A DNA stretch of 64,000 nucleotides from positions 8,618,001 through 8,682,000 of the forward strand of contig NC_079978.1 of the NCBI RefSeq assembly GCF_029852145.1. Reading direction: 5' to 3'. Of this stretch, positions 33,245-43,283 are shown in pieces (position 1 is the first letter of the stretch; each line of letters opens with the position of its first letter). The position numbers and the translations under genes were made by a program. Source of the DNA: Microplitis mediator. Lineage: Eukaryota; Arthropoda; Insecta; Hymenoptera; Braconidae. The notes under the pieces are model-generated. The model saw only the letters and a program-made list of their open reading frames with translations. It did not search any database and had not been told where the DNA came from.

Positions 33245-36062
33245 CACGGAAAGAACAAGATAGTTCTGGCAAACATGCCAGATTATTCTCAGATACATCT
33301 GAGTGAAAAAAAAATTTCAGATGCTTGTGAGCCCTGTGGAAAAGGTCTTATAAAATCTCATAAAAAAAATTGGCTATGAGAAAACGATCAGTATTTGTCC
33401 ACGAAAAATCTCAAAAATTCTGATACAATTATTTTCTCATAGATGGTACATCCAAAAAATTTTTTTCTTAAAATTCTCATATAAATTATCAGAATCTATA
33501 AGAAACAGAAGCTGTAATATTGTGAGTATAAGTATTTATAAGTTTTCGAAAAATGTAAAGTTTACAATTGAGTAGATTTTGGAAATGAATAAGATTGTAT
33601 GAGACGATTTCTGAAGTAATCATACAAGATTTGATACTGATTAATCAATGTGAGTACAGTTATTTTCCATATAGTTTATATGCTAAATGATTGAATTTTT
33701 TAGCATGAATTCAAAAAGTTTCTATTATGTACACTCAAGAATATTTGTATGAGTATTTACGCGGAAAATCTTTAGCAATCTATTTACGAAAATCTATGAA
33801 ATTGAGTCCGTTTATTTATTCATCAAAAATTACTCAAGTAAACATTAATATTAAATATTAAAGTCATGATGTATTATGGGATATACCATAGTACAACCCA
33901 AACAGGTACTTGTTGGTCTGTCAAATGACAGAGGAGTACTCGAATATAATCGTATTGAAATTTGGAATATAACACTTCTGAAATAAATGGCTTACCAGGG
34001 ACACTACAAATCGTAGGCGCGATCTCGTGGCGAGCACCGAACTACTCCCGCTGCTGCTGCCTAGCACCGGTGACTTTCCCCTTCTCCATATCGATCTTTT
34101 CTCCCGAGAAATTTTTTCTCTTGGCCTAAGCAACTTTTGTTATTTTGTTCGGAGAATACAAAAAAACTTGCGTGAAAAGAATAGTACTTGTTCCGAGAAA
34201 TTTTATTCTGTTTAACCAAAAAAATGCAATATCGCTACAAAAAAATAATGCACCAAAAAAAAAAAAAATGGGGCAAGATAAATTACTGGGTTTGTAAAAA
34301 ATCACATAGAAACTTATATTTTCACTCATCTCCGAACAGTTAAAATATTTAAAGTACAAGAAATAGTGATAATATTAGTATTTTTGGTGTAAATTCTTAT
34401 AAAAAAAAAAATGAAATTAAGCAATTATTTTTGAATGAATCTGATAAAATTAATATTTTATGTGAATGGAAATTATTTATAAAATCTCATAAGTACTCCA
34501 TAATATTTTATAAGTAATAGCCTTCTAACTAAAACTTACAAAAACTCATAAATCACATAGCTTTTAAATTAAAATTAAATCTTTTAAGTTTTTACAAGTT
34601 AATTCGATTATAGATTTTCTTACTAATTCTCATAAAATTTTTATGAGAAAAAGGTCCGCATTTGTCCATGTGATTCCTGATTCAGTCTCATAAATTTTCG
34701 AAGAAATACATGTTAAATATTTTCTCATAAAATATGACAAATATTTTATGATATTCAATAAGATATTATCTCCTAGGATACCTCTTACTAAAACTTATAA
34801 ATTCTGGAAATTTCGTATAAAAAAATAATTTTATTGAGATTTTGTAAGCATTATAACATCGGAATTCGCCTGCTCAATTCTTATTGAAAATAGATTAGAA
34901 TAAACTGTAACAATCTTATAGAAGTGAAAGTACTTATTCAATCTCATAATCGTTGGCGGAATTCGAGTCACAAAATCTCATAAATTAAAAAATCTTACTC
35001 ATTCTTTTAAAAATCTAGTACGGAAATCATGATAGGAACACATCAAAAGCTTTGACTCATAGATTCTCATAAAAATTCATATGAGAATTTTTTTAAATCT
35101 CATAGATATTTTCGAAGCTCATAGATTCTCATAAAAAATATTCAATATCTTATCAGAATTTATGAGAGCTTTTCCACAGGGAGGTCTATCTAGATAGAAC
35201 TGAGATGAATGTAGATTATATTGAAATCTATCTCAGATTTACCTCAGATGCATCTTGGATTATTTATTGTTAGATACTTCTGGCGACTATCCGAAATAGT
35301 TCCCAGAAACATCTGCATTGGTTCAGTATCTATCCGAGATTATTCTCAAGTAAATCTCCGATACTTTTTGGCTAGCGCATGCGCGTTGAACGTAGTCATT
35401 TATTTTTTTACGTTGACATACATTCCAAAAACAATTGAAAATAATAAAAATTGTTAATAAATTTTAATATAATGTATTAATCAACATTATGTTGAATCAT
35501 CAACGAAAACATTACAATAAAAATGTAAAATGTGAGTTTAAACAAGGTTAAGTCTTACTATCCCAAATATAAATATGATAATGATAAAATGATAACGATA
35601 ACATGGTTGGTTTATAAATAATTTTTTTACATACTTTTATAATTTAACTTTCAGAATCGGCACACAGTAAATCATTCACAATAATAAATAATAAACGGAC
35701 AATAAAATTTAATGGTTATGCTTTATTATATTACCGGCGTATAAATAAATAGGCATATGTGAAAATCAATCTACGCGCATGCGCTAGCCAAAAAGTATCG
35801 GAGATTTACTTGAGAATAATCTCGGATAGATACTGAACCAATGCAGATGTTTCTGGGAACTATTTCGGATAGTCGCCAGAAGTATCTAACAATAAATAAT
35901 CCAAGATGCATCTGAGGTAAATCTGAAATAGATTTCAATATAATCTACATTCATCTCAGTTCTATCTGGATAGACCTCACAAGCATCTGAAATTTTTTTT
36001 TCACTCAGATGTATCTGAGAATAATCTGGCATGTTTGCCAGAACTATCTTGTTCTTTCCGTG
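33245..36062. mobile_element. Foldback element with about 300-bp inverted repeats (CACGGAAAG)
   Basis: The left arm is 33245-33331 plus 35182 to about 35395; the right arm is about 35768-36062; the centre is about 370 bp. The ends are CACGGAAAGAACAAGATAG and the inverse, with TG on both sides. The left arm is interrupted by the CCCTGTGG element; the right arm shows the uninterrupted sequence. ORFs on the arms are mirror images and not genes. Confidence 0.88.
33332..35181. mobile_element. CCCTGTGG-family element, copy 2
   Basis: Reverse-oriented copy of 1052-2944, of similar length (1,850 against 1,893 bp). The flanking AG on both sides (33330-33331, 35182-35183) is a 2-bp target duplication, because the opposite arm of the host foldback (near 35975-35985) has it once. 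Confidence 0.88.
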
Positions 36063-36126
36063 TGCAATCAACCTCTCTCTAACAAACAAGCTTCCAAGTA
36101 GATGGCACTCTTTACTGCCGTGAAGC

Positions 36127-36284
36127 TAAAGTCCTCCCAGAGAGTAAATCGCCGTCGGGAATTGTCGGAAATTTTCGGTTTGTAATGTTAATGTATAGCA
36201 TGTATAGTAACGGCGTGAGATTAGACTTGTTTTTCCATAGTGGGGGTAAAAACCGACGGCGACTTACTCTCTGGGAGGACTTTA
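36127..36284. mobile_element. Small TA-flanked foldback (AAGTCCTCCCAGAGAGTAA)
   Basis: The element (36129-36282) is 154 bp with about 30-bp inverted ends and TA on both sides. Confidence 0.85.
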
Positions 36285-37300
36285 AATTCATTATTAGTCA
36301 GTCAATTACTTATTAGTCAGTAAATTTATTCAAAGCTACTGATCTTTCAGTAAATTTTGTAACCACTGAAAAAATCAGTAACATTTTTACTGATTTAACT
36401 TAAGAGAGTAAGGACGTTCTAAAAAATTCAAATTTTTTTATTATGAGCATTAAAAACTTGTGATTCAATAAATTAAAAAAAATCAAAACTTACTTGCTTA
36501 GTAAATATTTTTCTTTATATATGTTGCAAATAAAATTGAACTTATTTATTGCTTGTAAACAATAACACAAACTCCTAATTAACCTCAAACTTCAGTTTTC
36601 AATGTACGCTTGGAGTAATGTTAGCAGATAAGGTAGTTTTAAGTTTAGAATTCAAGCTTAGAACAAATCTTATCATACGCGTGGAAAAAGAGCTAACAGC
36701 AAGGTATATTTGAAGGTTAGTTACACTCTAAAGACTTGTCATAGAATTCATCCTAATAACAACCTAGAATAAAGCTTACAAAACAAGATTTAGAAGTTAA
36801 GCTAAAATAAAGCTATTTTGAAGTTTCAAACTTGTCCGACTAAGATAATTTTCTACCTGGGAATTGTGACTCATATGATTTAAGAAAAAGATTTGGCAAC
36901 AGCGCGTTCTTACTTCTTACTCATCGATATTCAAATTAAAGCGGGAAAAATTTATTTCTAATCTCGTCTCTCTCATTAATGCATTTCTATCTTTGTTTTT
37001 TCCCTCAGCTGCTTCCGCGACGTTGCCAAGCCCTCAATAATATGTATCTCCGTCAATGAACGAGATTAAATAATAAAGTTTAACTTGAATTATTAAAATA
37101 ATTACAACGGTAGCACTATATTGTTAAAATTTTATCGTATTCTAAAAAACGTTATTTTTAGATCTATTTTTCTAAAAAACTAGACGGTGGATCATATTCA
37201 AATTTTGAGAATTCATAGATGAAGTACTTCTTTACATGTTTACTAAGTTTCAAATCTTAAAGTTGGAAAATTTTTTTTTCATCAGATTCGGTCGAACCTC

Positions 37301-37584
37301 CACAGTAAAAAATATTGTGTATTTGTGTCGGAAACGGTTTGTGTTAAACTGACACAAAGTTTGTGTCACTTTTTGTAACATAAAAAATGTGTTATACACT
37401 CTTTATTAACACATTTCGTGTGTTACTGTGGAATTCTTTGCGCCCTCTTGTGGCAATATTTCAACATAATCTTTGTGTTAAAAAGGGGTTACACAAAGTT
37501 TGTGTCGAAATTTCGACACAAATTTCGTGTCAACCGTTTTTAACACACAAACTGTGTTGATTTGACACAATATTTTTTACTGTG
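37301..37584. mobile_element. CACAGTAAAAAATATTGTG foldback (284 bp)
   Basis: The 19-bp terminal repeats are exact inverses. The interior alternates GTGTTA/TTTGTGTC words. It is inserted in the right terminal repeat of the TTAA element; a 2-bp duplication (TC) is likely. Confidence 0.85.
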
Positions 37585-37588
37585 ATCC

Positions 37589-37660
37589 TTAATACTTCAG
37601 CCGAATCGTAATAAGTCGTCAACTTTTAAATCGGCTAGATAATTTTTAAAAAATTTTCTT
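37589..37660 (+). pseudogene. F1c: retropepsin pseudogene, 3' remnant
   Basis: Right of the TTAA insertion, the sequence matches the F1 stop and 3' UTR (CAACTTTTAAATCGGCTAGA, present in F1a at 6260-6281). It confirms that the whole nested block was inserted into an F1 gene copy. Confidence 0.7.
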
Positions 37661-37716
37661 AACAAAAGGTATTTTCCTTAAACATTAATTTAAATTTTAA
37701 AATAATTAAATTTAGT

Positions 37717-38144
37717 CCCTAGTAGAAATGTTCAATTTTTTACTCGATTAAGTCTAGCATCTGGCTAGCGTTCATATCTAGTAACTGGCCAGCAATCGTA
37801 TCCAGTAACTGGCTAGTGAAACTAGGTAAAAACTGGAAGTTGCGCCACCTATAACTGAATCGTAAACATTGGTCACACTGATGTTCTACTTATACTAGTG
37901 TATGTGTATGTTTATTTTTTCACTTTAACCTGTAAGTTGAATAATATTTAGTAAACATCAAGAAACAATACAAATAATTAACAAAAAATAAAAATTGTGT
38001 CTTTCAAAATAAAAATAATCGGTAATATATTTTAAAAAATGGATGAAGTTGAAAAAATCGACGTTTTATGTTATTAATGTTTCTCGTTTTATATTTAAAA
38101 ATATAATATAATAAATTAAGAAATAAATTTTATAACTTTTCCGT

Positions 38145-38224
<80 letters not shown>

Positions 38225-38443
38225 GTTGTTGTTGTTATTATTATAATTTTTAATTGTAATAAAATCAATATTTAATACTCAATAACCTCAAGATCAACAA
38301 GAGTCGCCATGTTTTATTTGCTATCTAGTAAAACTGGCCAGTTACTAGACAGTTACTGGATATTATACTAGCCAGTTCCTAGCTTAAGTCTAGTTAAACT
38401 AGCCAGTTACTGGCCAGATACTTGATTACGTTTCTACTAGGGG
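37717..38443. mobile_element. CCCTAGTAGAAA inverted-repeat element with (ATT)n
   Basis: The ends CCCTAGTAGAAAYG are inverted. Paralogous sites (about 20488, 56870) lack it. The interior repeats CTGGCCAGTTACTAG-like words and holds a pure (ATT)n microsatellite of about 80 bp (38147-38224). Confidence 0.8.
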
Positions 38444-39382
38444 TCTGTTAATTTTTTAATATATTAAAAATACACAATAAAAAAGATTTGTAAATAGATG
38501 ATGCAACTTCCGGTAACACGACAGACTCCACACAGTTTAATCCAGTTAACTGAATAATGGTATTAAACATTTTTTTTCGAATCAAATATATCAAACATTA
38601 ACACGATTTACTTATATTTATAAATATTTTCAATTTTATCAGTTTGTTTCTTTGTAAGAAAACAGAACAGCAACTTATGGGTGTGGCAACCTCTTTCCGA
38701 ACGATTTTAAAACTTATAAGTGAATTTATCATTAAAAAAAAAAACGAAATACTGAACCACTTATTGTTTGCATTATAATTATAAAGAGCGTATTGATTTT
38801 TTTAATGACATTGGAACTTTATATTTTCTAAGCCGATACTGCAACGGAGTATTTCGTATGTTACCAAGCGATCTTTTCTTAGCAATACGCAGAAACGAAA
38901 CTATCAAACTGTACAACTGATTCGGTGTACAGACCAAGGTTTTAAATAAGATAAGTGCTGAACGTGGACGTGGTGGGATTCATATTAAAGATAACTGTCC
39001 ACTTTATAGTAGTTATGTACACTGTCAGTAAATGCATTGATAATGTAATCATGAAATATTTATTTTTTGATAAAGGATATTAAATAGACTGTATAAATAT
39101 TAGATATTAAATTTAAATTAATTATTAAATATAAAATCATTTTTTTGTTAATTTTAAATTTTCGATGAGAATGTATTGAAATGAAAAAACTTCTAGATTT
39201 TCAAAAACTTTTTATTCCTATTTTTTTTCAACCGTCTTCAATTTATCTATTTCATAAAAAATAATTATATCGACTATTATAAAAGAATTATTATTTTATC
39301 GTATATATAAAGATAAAAAAAAATAAATTTGAATTTTAAATGTAACAAAGAATGAAAAGTACAATGAAACCACGTTATAATT
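38444..39382. other. Non-coding part of F2-type unit C
   Basis: It is parallel to 20490-22118 and 56880-57550, including the CGTGGTGGGATT segment at 38970. No ORF is supported. Confidence 0.6.
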
Positions 39383-39523
39383 TTATTTTCTTATGATCAA
39401 CTTCTCACTAAAAGTAAGAGAATGGTGTGGGAACACGACCACTCTTACTGTCGGCTTCTTCAAATGCATGTTGTTGCCAGGGTGACGTGTTATTTGTAAG
39501 ACCAATTCCAGAAACGTTGACCC
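39383..39523 (-). CDS. Minus-strand terminal exon, unit C (open, 46 codons plus stop)
   Basis: An acceptor TCTCCACAG on the minus strand is followed by an open frame that begins GSTFLELVLQITRHP, continues through KKPTVRVVVFPHHS and ends TFSEKLIIRK, with the stop codon overlapping an AATAAA signal. The stop, polyadenylation signal and acceptor are shared by four units, but only this copy is open: unit A has a nonsense codon, unit B a 5-bp insertion, unit D a 1-bp deletion. I do not recognise the protein, and the upstream exon could not be placed with confidence. A second frame is also open through much of the exon, so coding status is a hypothesis. Confidence 0.4.
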   Translation of the reverse strand, partial: GSTFLELVLQITRHPGNNMHLKKPTVRVVVFPHHSLTFSEKLIIRK

Positions 39524-40236
39524 CTGTGGAGATGTATGTAAAAAAGTATTACTATATTAAAAATATCATATCAGTACTTACAGTTCAAAACTGATTACCA
39601 GTAACGAAAAAAAGTATCTCTGTTGGAGATAGGAGTACTCATACGTACACACACAGACACTCACACACAAATGCAACAAAAATCTACTGCGCCGATATAC
39701 GTACACCATTCAACGATAAAGACACACACACACACACACACACACGTGTTGATGATTGCTGACATAAATAAAAGTTTTGCTACCACGTGCTTACATGAAT
39801 CATCAAACTAACTTAACAAGGAAAACTCATACCCACGATCCTTCCACCTTTGAGAACTTGACCAGTTATTTTATCCGGATCATCTGGAGTACTTGATGAT
39901 TAAAGACAAAAAGTAATAATTTTTAAACAATTATTGTCCTCACTAACTTTACCAAAGTTCAAGAAGTGTCCGTGATTTATTATATTTTCATCGCCGGTAC
40001 AATTTTTACTTTAATGTGTTCCACTAACAAATTGACAAATGTGATGAATTGATACACGCATTATTTGCTGTAATAATCTTTAACATAATAATTTAAATAA
40101 ATTATCAAAACATAAATAAGCCAGTTGATTTTATATAGTAAACATTATATTCAGGGGAGCCTACTTTGATTAGTTTATTTTTTGGCCACCAGATGGCTAG
40201 TATCTAAGCCACGCCCATTCGGAGATGGGAATACTC

Positions 40237-40325
<89 letters not shown>

Positions 40326-40545
40326 TTGATAATTGCTGACATAAATAAAACAGTTTTGTTACCACGTGCTTACATTTGAATAAACGTGCAACATAAATTG
40401 ATATTGAAGTATTTAATTAATTAAATAGCGTAAATTGCATATCTTCCACAATCTCAACAAAAGCTTCTTTTGTTATTTTCAATACTTGTATGCCCATAGT
40501 TAAAATATTTTCAATTTTAATTGTAATCAAATATTTCATATTTTA
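39524..40545. other. Unit C spacer with (CA)n microsatellites
   Basis: It is parallel to 22265-22720 and 61279-61720. A pure (CA)n run covers about 40231-40321 and a shorter one about 39721-39745. An extra segment (about 39790-40200) has no match elsewhere in the window. Confidence 0.6.
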
Positions 40546-40908
40546 TAAAAGCTGTAACTGTATAATCTTTAAAATTATGAATAAATTTTTTTTTATTTTA
40601 ACATATTTATTCATAATTTTTAAGATTATACAGTTACAGCCTTAGCTAGGAGCACAATTTGTTTGTGAACTAATGCAGAATAAAAAAGATATAAGTAACT
40701 TTTGTCGTATTTGTTATAGTTAATGAGATATTTCGATTTTAAAAAGAAAAAAAAAATGTTTTTCTTCAATTGTTATAAATAATTGCAAAAAAATTATATA
40801 AATAATTAAGTTAGAGCTTTAGCTTGATTATAAATTTGTTGAGTAGCTAATTTTGAAAAAATAAAGTCTGGATGAATTTGTTGTATCTGCAATAGTTTAT
40901 AAGTAATA
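40546..40908. repeat. Dispersed repeat R (left part), with 35-bp hairpin
   Basis: An inverted repeat lies at about 40549-40640 (GCTGTAACTGTATAATCTT and the inverse). The following sequence resembles 59480-59700. Repeat R continues right of the retrotransposon at 52877, so the LTR element inserted into it. Confidence 0.55.
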
Positions 40909-42715
40909 TATAACAGGGATTTTATTTAATTAATTTTATTTTAAAATATTTGAATTTGAATTTTATTCGACTGCGCTCTCGGCCCACGCATCACCGTTGC
41001 CCCCACGCCGTTAGAGATCGATAATATAAAACTCTAACTGATTGGTTGACACGTTTGGCCGTGTGACGAATGGGTACTCTATGGGGCCCCGAGTCCCGCC
41101 ATTTCTAGAGATAAAAATTTATTTGAAATTTGGATGATACGAGCCTGAGATGGAATCAAGAGTGGGGATGCCGGCTTCGCAGCACACCGAGACGCACTCG
41201 AGCCTCACTCACTGCCTGGTGCTACTATTAATCAGACGCATCCAAAAAAAAATAAAGGAATAAAATATTGTAAAACTTGCCACTATCAGCACAATATAAC
41301 AAAGAAAATATATATATTTACGGTGAGTCGTGAGACCCCGTAGCAGTTAATAAAAGTAATTAAAAGTGAGTCATCTATAAATAAAAACATCAAAAAATTA
41401 AAATTTAACGGCGAGTTGAAAAGACCCCGTGTCGGACATCAAAACGGTGAGTCTATATTTGACCCCGGATACATTTGTCTCGAAGTCCACGATTGTTGTG
41501 ACTTTTGTCGAGATCTTTTTTTTATAACAACTAAAATTACGCTGAGTTTAGCAACCGCGTAATTAATTAAGGACAATTATTTAAAACTGCAGCTGGAAAA
41601 GATCCGACAAACATCAGCGACTGGCATCAGGAAGTACGAGCGGCGTCCTTTCATCTCATGGCGTCATCATCGACTCCTGGAACTTCTTCGGTAATTGTGG
41701 AAAACATCCTGGTTAATTAATTAATTATTACTTACTAATTTTATTATAAAATATTAATTGAGAAAATCGTATATTATACGTATAAGTTAGGGATAAAATT
41801 TATCGTTTTCGCGGCGTGGGTTCGAGAGTATTCGGTCGCCATTTTGTTTAAGTTTCTGGGTTGTCTTTGTTAGGTAGCGTCAGATTAATTAATTAATTCA
41901 GTCGAGTCTAGCGACCACTGATTAATTAATTAATAATTAAAATTCTCGAAATTTAAATTACATTTAATTTAGCAGGTATTCTCTTAGAGATACTGAGTCC
42001 CACGGACCGTTCTCTAGGAGGTGCTGAAATTTAGTTTAGTAGAAATTATTAAACATCGTGACCTTGGTGCTGAGTCTTACCGACCGCATCACTGGAAACT
42101 TTAAGAAAATCAAAACCCAGAACTTAGGTGATATTAAATTTTATAGTTACGAATATATTGTATGTGTGTGTGTGATCTGGTATTAAAATTTTCCTCGCCA
42201 GCAAATTATTAAAAATAAAGGAAGTGACAATGATTATAGAGATTTAAGAAACTTATATGAAAATTATTAAAATTATAAACACGTTAAAATTGTCGGGAAA
42301 ACTTAAAGTTTTATTGTTGTTAAAGAGAATTAATATTAAGTAAAAAGCATATCTGTTTGCCACCATATTTGTTATAAATAAATTTGGATATATTTTATAT
42401 AATTTATTGAAATAATTATTCTCGATTGACTAATGATGTTGAGTCTGACGACCACTCATTAAGTGATTGATTAAATTCAAAATAAGAACCTAACTCTGCA
42501 GCTGTGTGGTCCAGCCTGGATAAGGAGATTTTCGGACTCATCCTCGAGATTTCTTTTGCTCTCTGCTTTGTTTTGCCTTGCACACGATACTGAGAGATCG
42601 TGCAATTTTACTCTCAGTGGCGCCCTTAGAACTTTTTGAGTTCAAAAGGTGTCCAAATTGTGACCTCGTAAGCCTCGTCGTCAAGACCACGGAAGTCGAG
42701 GGGTACCCGGTTATA
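40909..42715 (+). repeat. 5' LTR (1,807 bp)
   Basis: It is the same length as the 3' LTR at a constant offset of 10,161 and showed no difference where compared. The ends are inverted, TATAACAGGG and CCCGGTTATA, rather than the usual TG..CA. AATAAA-type signals occur near 41250-41265. GGTGAGT splice-donor-like words are at 41322 and 41446. The second half carries the repeated stem-loops. Confidence 0.95.
41319..42461 (+). promoter_or_regulatory. Cluster of eight covarying stem-loops in the LTR
   Basis: Each has an outer stem of varied sequence, then 5' YGA, a 3-bp inner stem GTY/RAC, an apical loop of 4-7 nt, and a single C on the 3' side. Instances are 41319-41342 (stem TACGG/CCGTA), 41408-41430, 41445-41467 (weak stem), 41535-41564 (AATTACGC/GCGTAATT), 41895-41923, 41985-42016, 42065-42091 and 42431-42461 (TAATGA plus GT/AC). 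The outer stems differ yet pair, and the inner stem changes in step (GTC/GAC, GTT/AAC). That pattern suggests a selected RNA fold, perhaps a packaging, splicing or translation signal. They recur in the 3' LTR. Confidence 0.7.
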
Positions 42716-42717
42716 TT

Positions 42718-42730
42718 TGGCGCCCAACGT
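42718..42730 (+). promoter_or_regulatory. Primer binding site, tRNA-Lys
   Basis: TGGCGCCCAACGT begins two bases after the LTR and matches the start of the known tRNA-Lys(1,2)-type primer site used by gypsy and several retroviruses. Complementarity is lost after 13 nt. Confidence 0.9.
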
Positions 42731-43283
42731 AATAATTTCCTTATCATGCAGAGTTAAATTTTTAGTAAATTCAAAAGTAGAGTCTTAGCTAATTAAAATT
42801 AAATTCAGTAAAATCAAAATCAAAATTTTTTTTTTTTTTCCCTTTATTACAAAAAATTTGCTGGTGAGTGAGTGAGAAAAGTTAGGAAAGAAAAAAAAAA
42901 AAAAAAAAAATATACAAATAAATAGAAATAAAACAAACATTTTAACGCGAGAAAAATAGCGTCGTATAAAATACGTGAAGGCAGTCGAGTCAACAATTTT
43001 AGCCTGATGGTACGGTACTGATTGTTTGCGTAGCAACAGTAGACACAAAATAACAGAATAAGACAAAAACATTTCAATAACACTAAAGTACAAAAGACTT
43101 GAGTTTATAATCAGAATCAGTCAAAAATATAAACAAAGTATTAAAGAAAGTTACAAGGGATTAAAAATTAACGTAAAGATAAACAAATTAAATTAAATTA
43201 ATCCTTAGTAAATATTTTACACTTGTATTGTCCATAATTAAATCCTATTCCGGTTTAATTTGCAATAATATTTGGTATATAAA

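Larger units (their letters stand above)
31799..36861. mobile_element. CCCAGGTAGAAA inverted-repeat element, containing further elements
   Basis: The left end CCCAGGTAGAAA and right end TTTCTACCTGGG are exact inverses. Copy 1 of the host element (near 7022-7027) gives the empty site. The element's own sequence has recurrent TTAGCTTG/AAGCTAA words near both ends (31800-32040, 36600-36860). Three further elements are nested inside. Confidence 0.75.
31625..37588. mobile_element. GGAGGTTCGACCG TTAA-element copy 2, split by nested insertions
   Basis: The left part (31625-31798) and right part (36862-37300, 37585-37588) align with copy 1 (6854-7587). The right TTAA is intact (37589-37592 overlap); the left one has decayed to GTAA. 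Insertions inside: 31799-36861 and 37301-37584. Confidence 0.8.

Noticed and set aside
40182..40379. ORF across the CA repeat
   Set aside because: Microsatellite translation only.
42785..43093. Minus-strand ORFs in the retrotransposon leader
   Set aside because: Antisense to the gag leader, dominated by homopolymer Phe/Leu, and without support.
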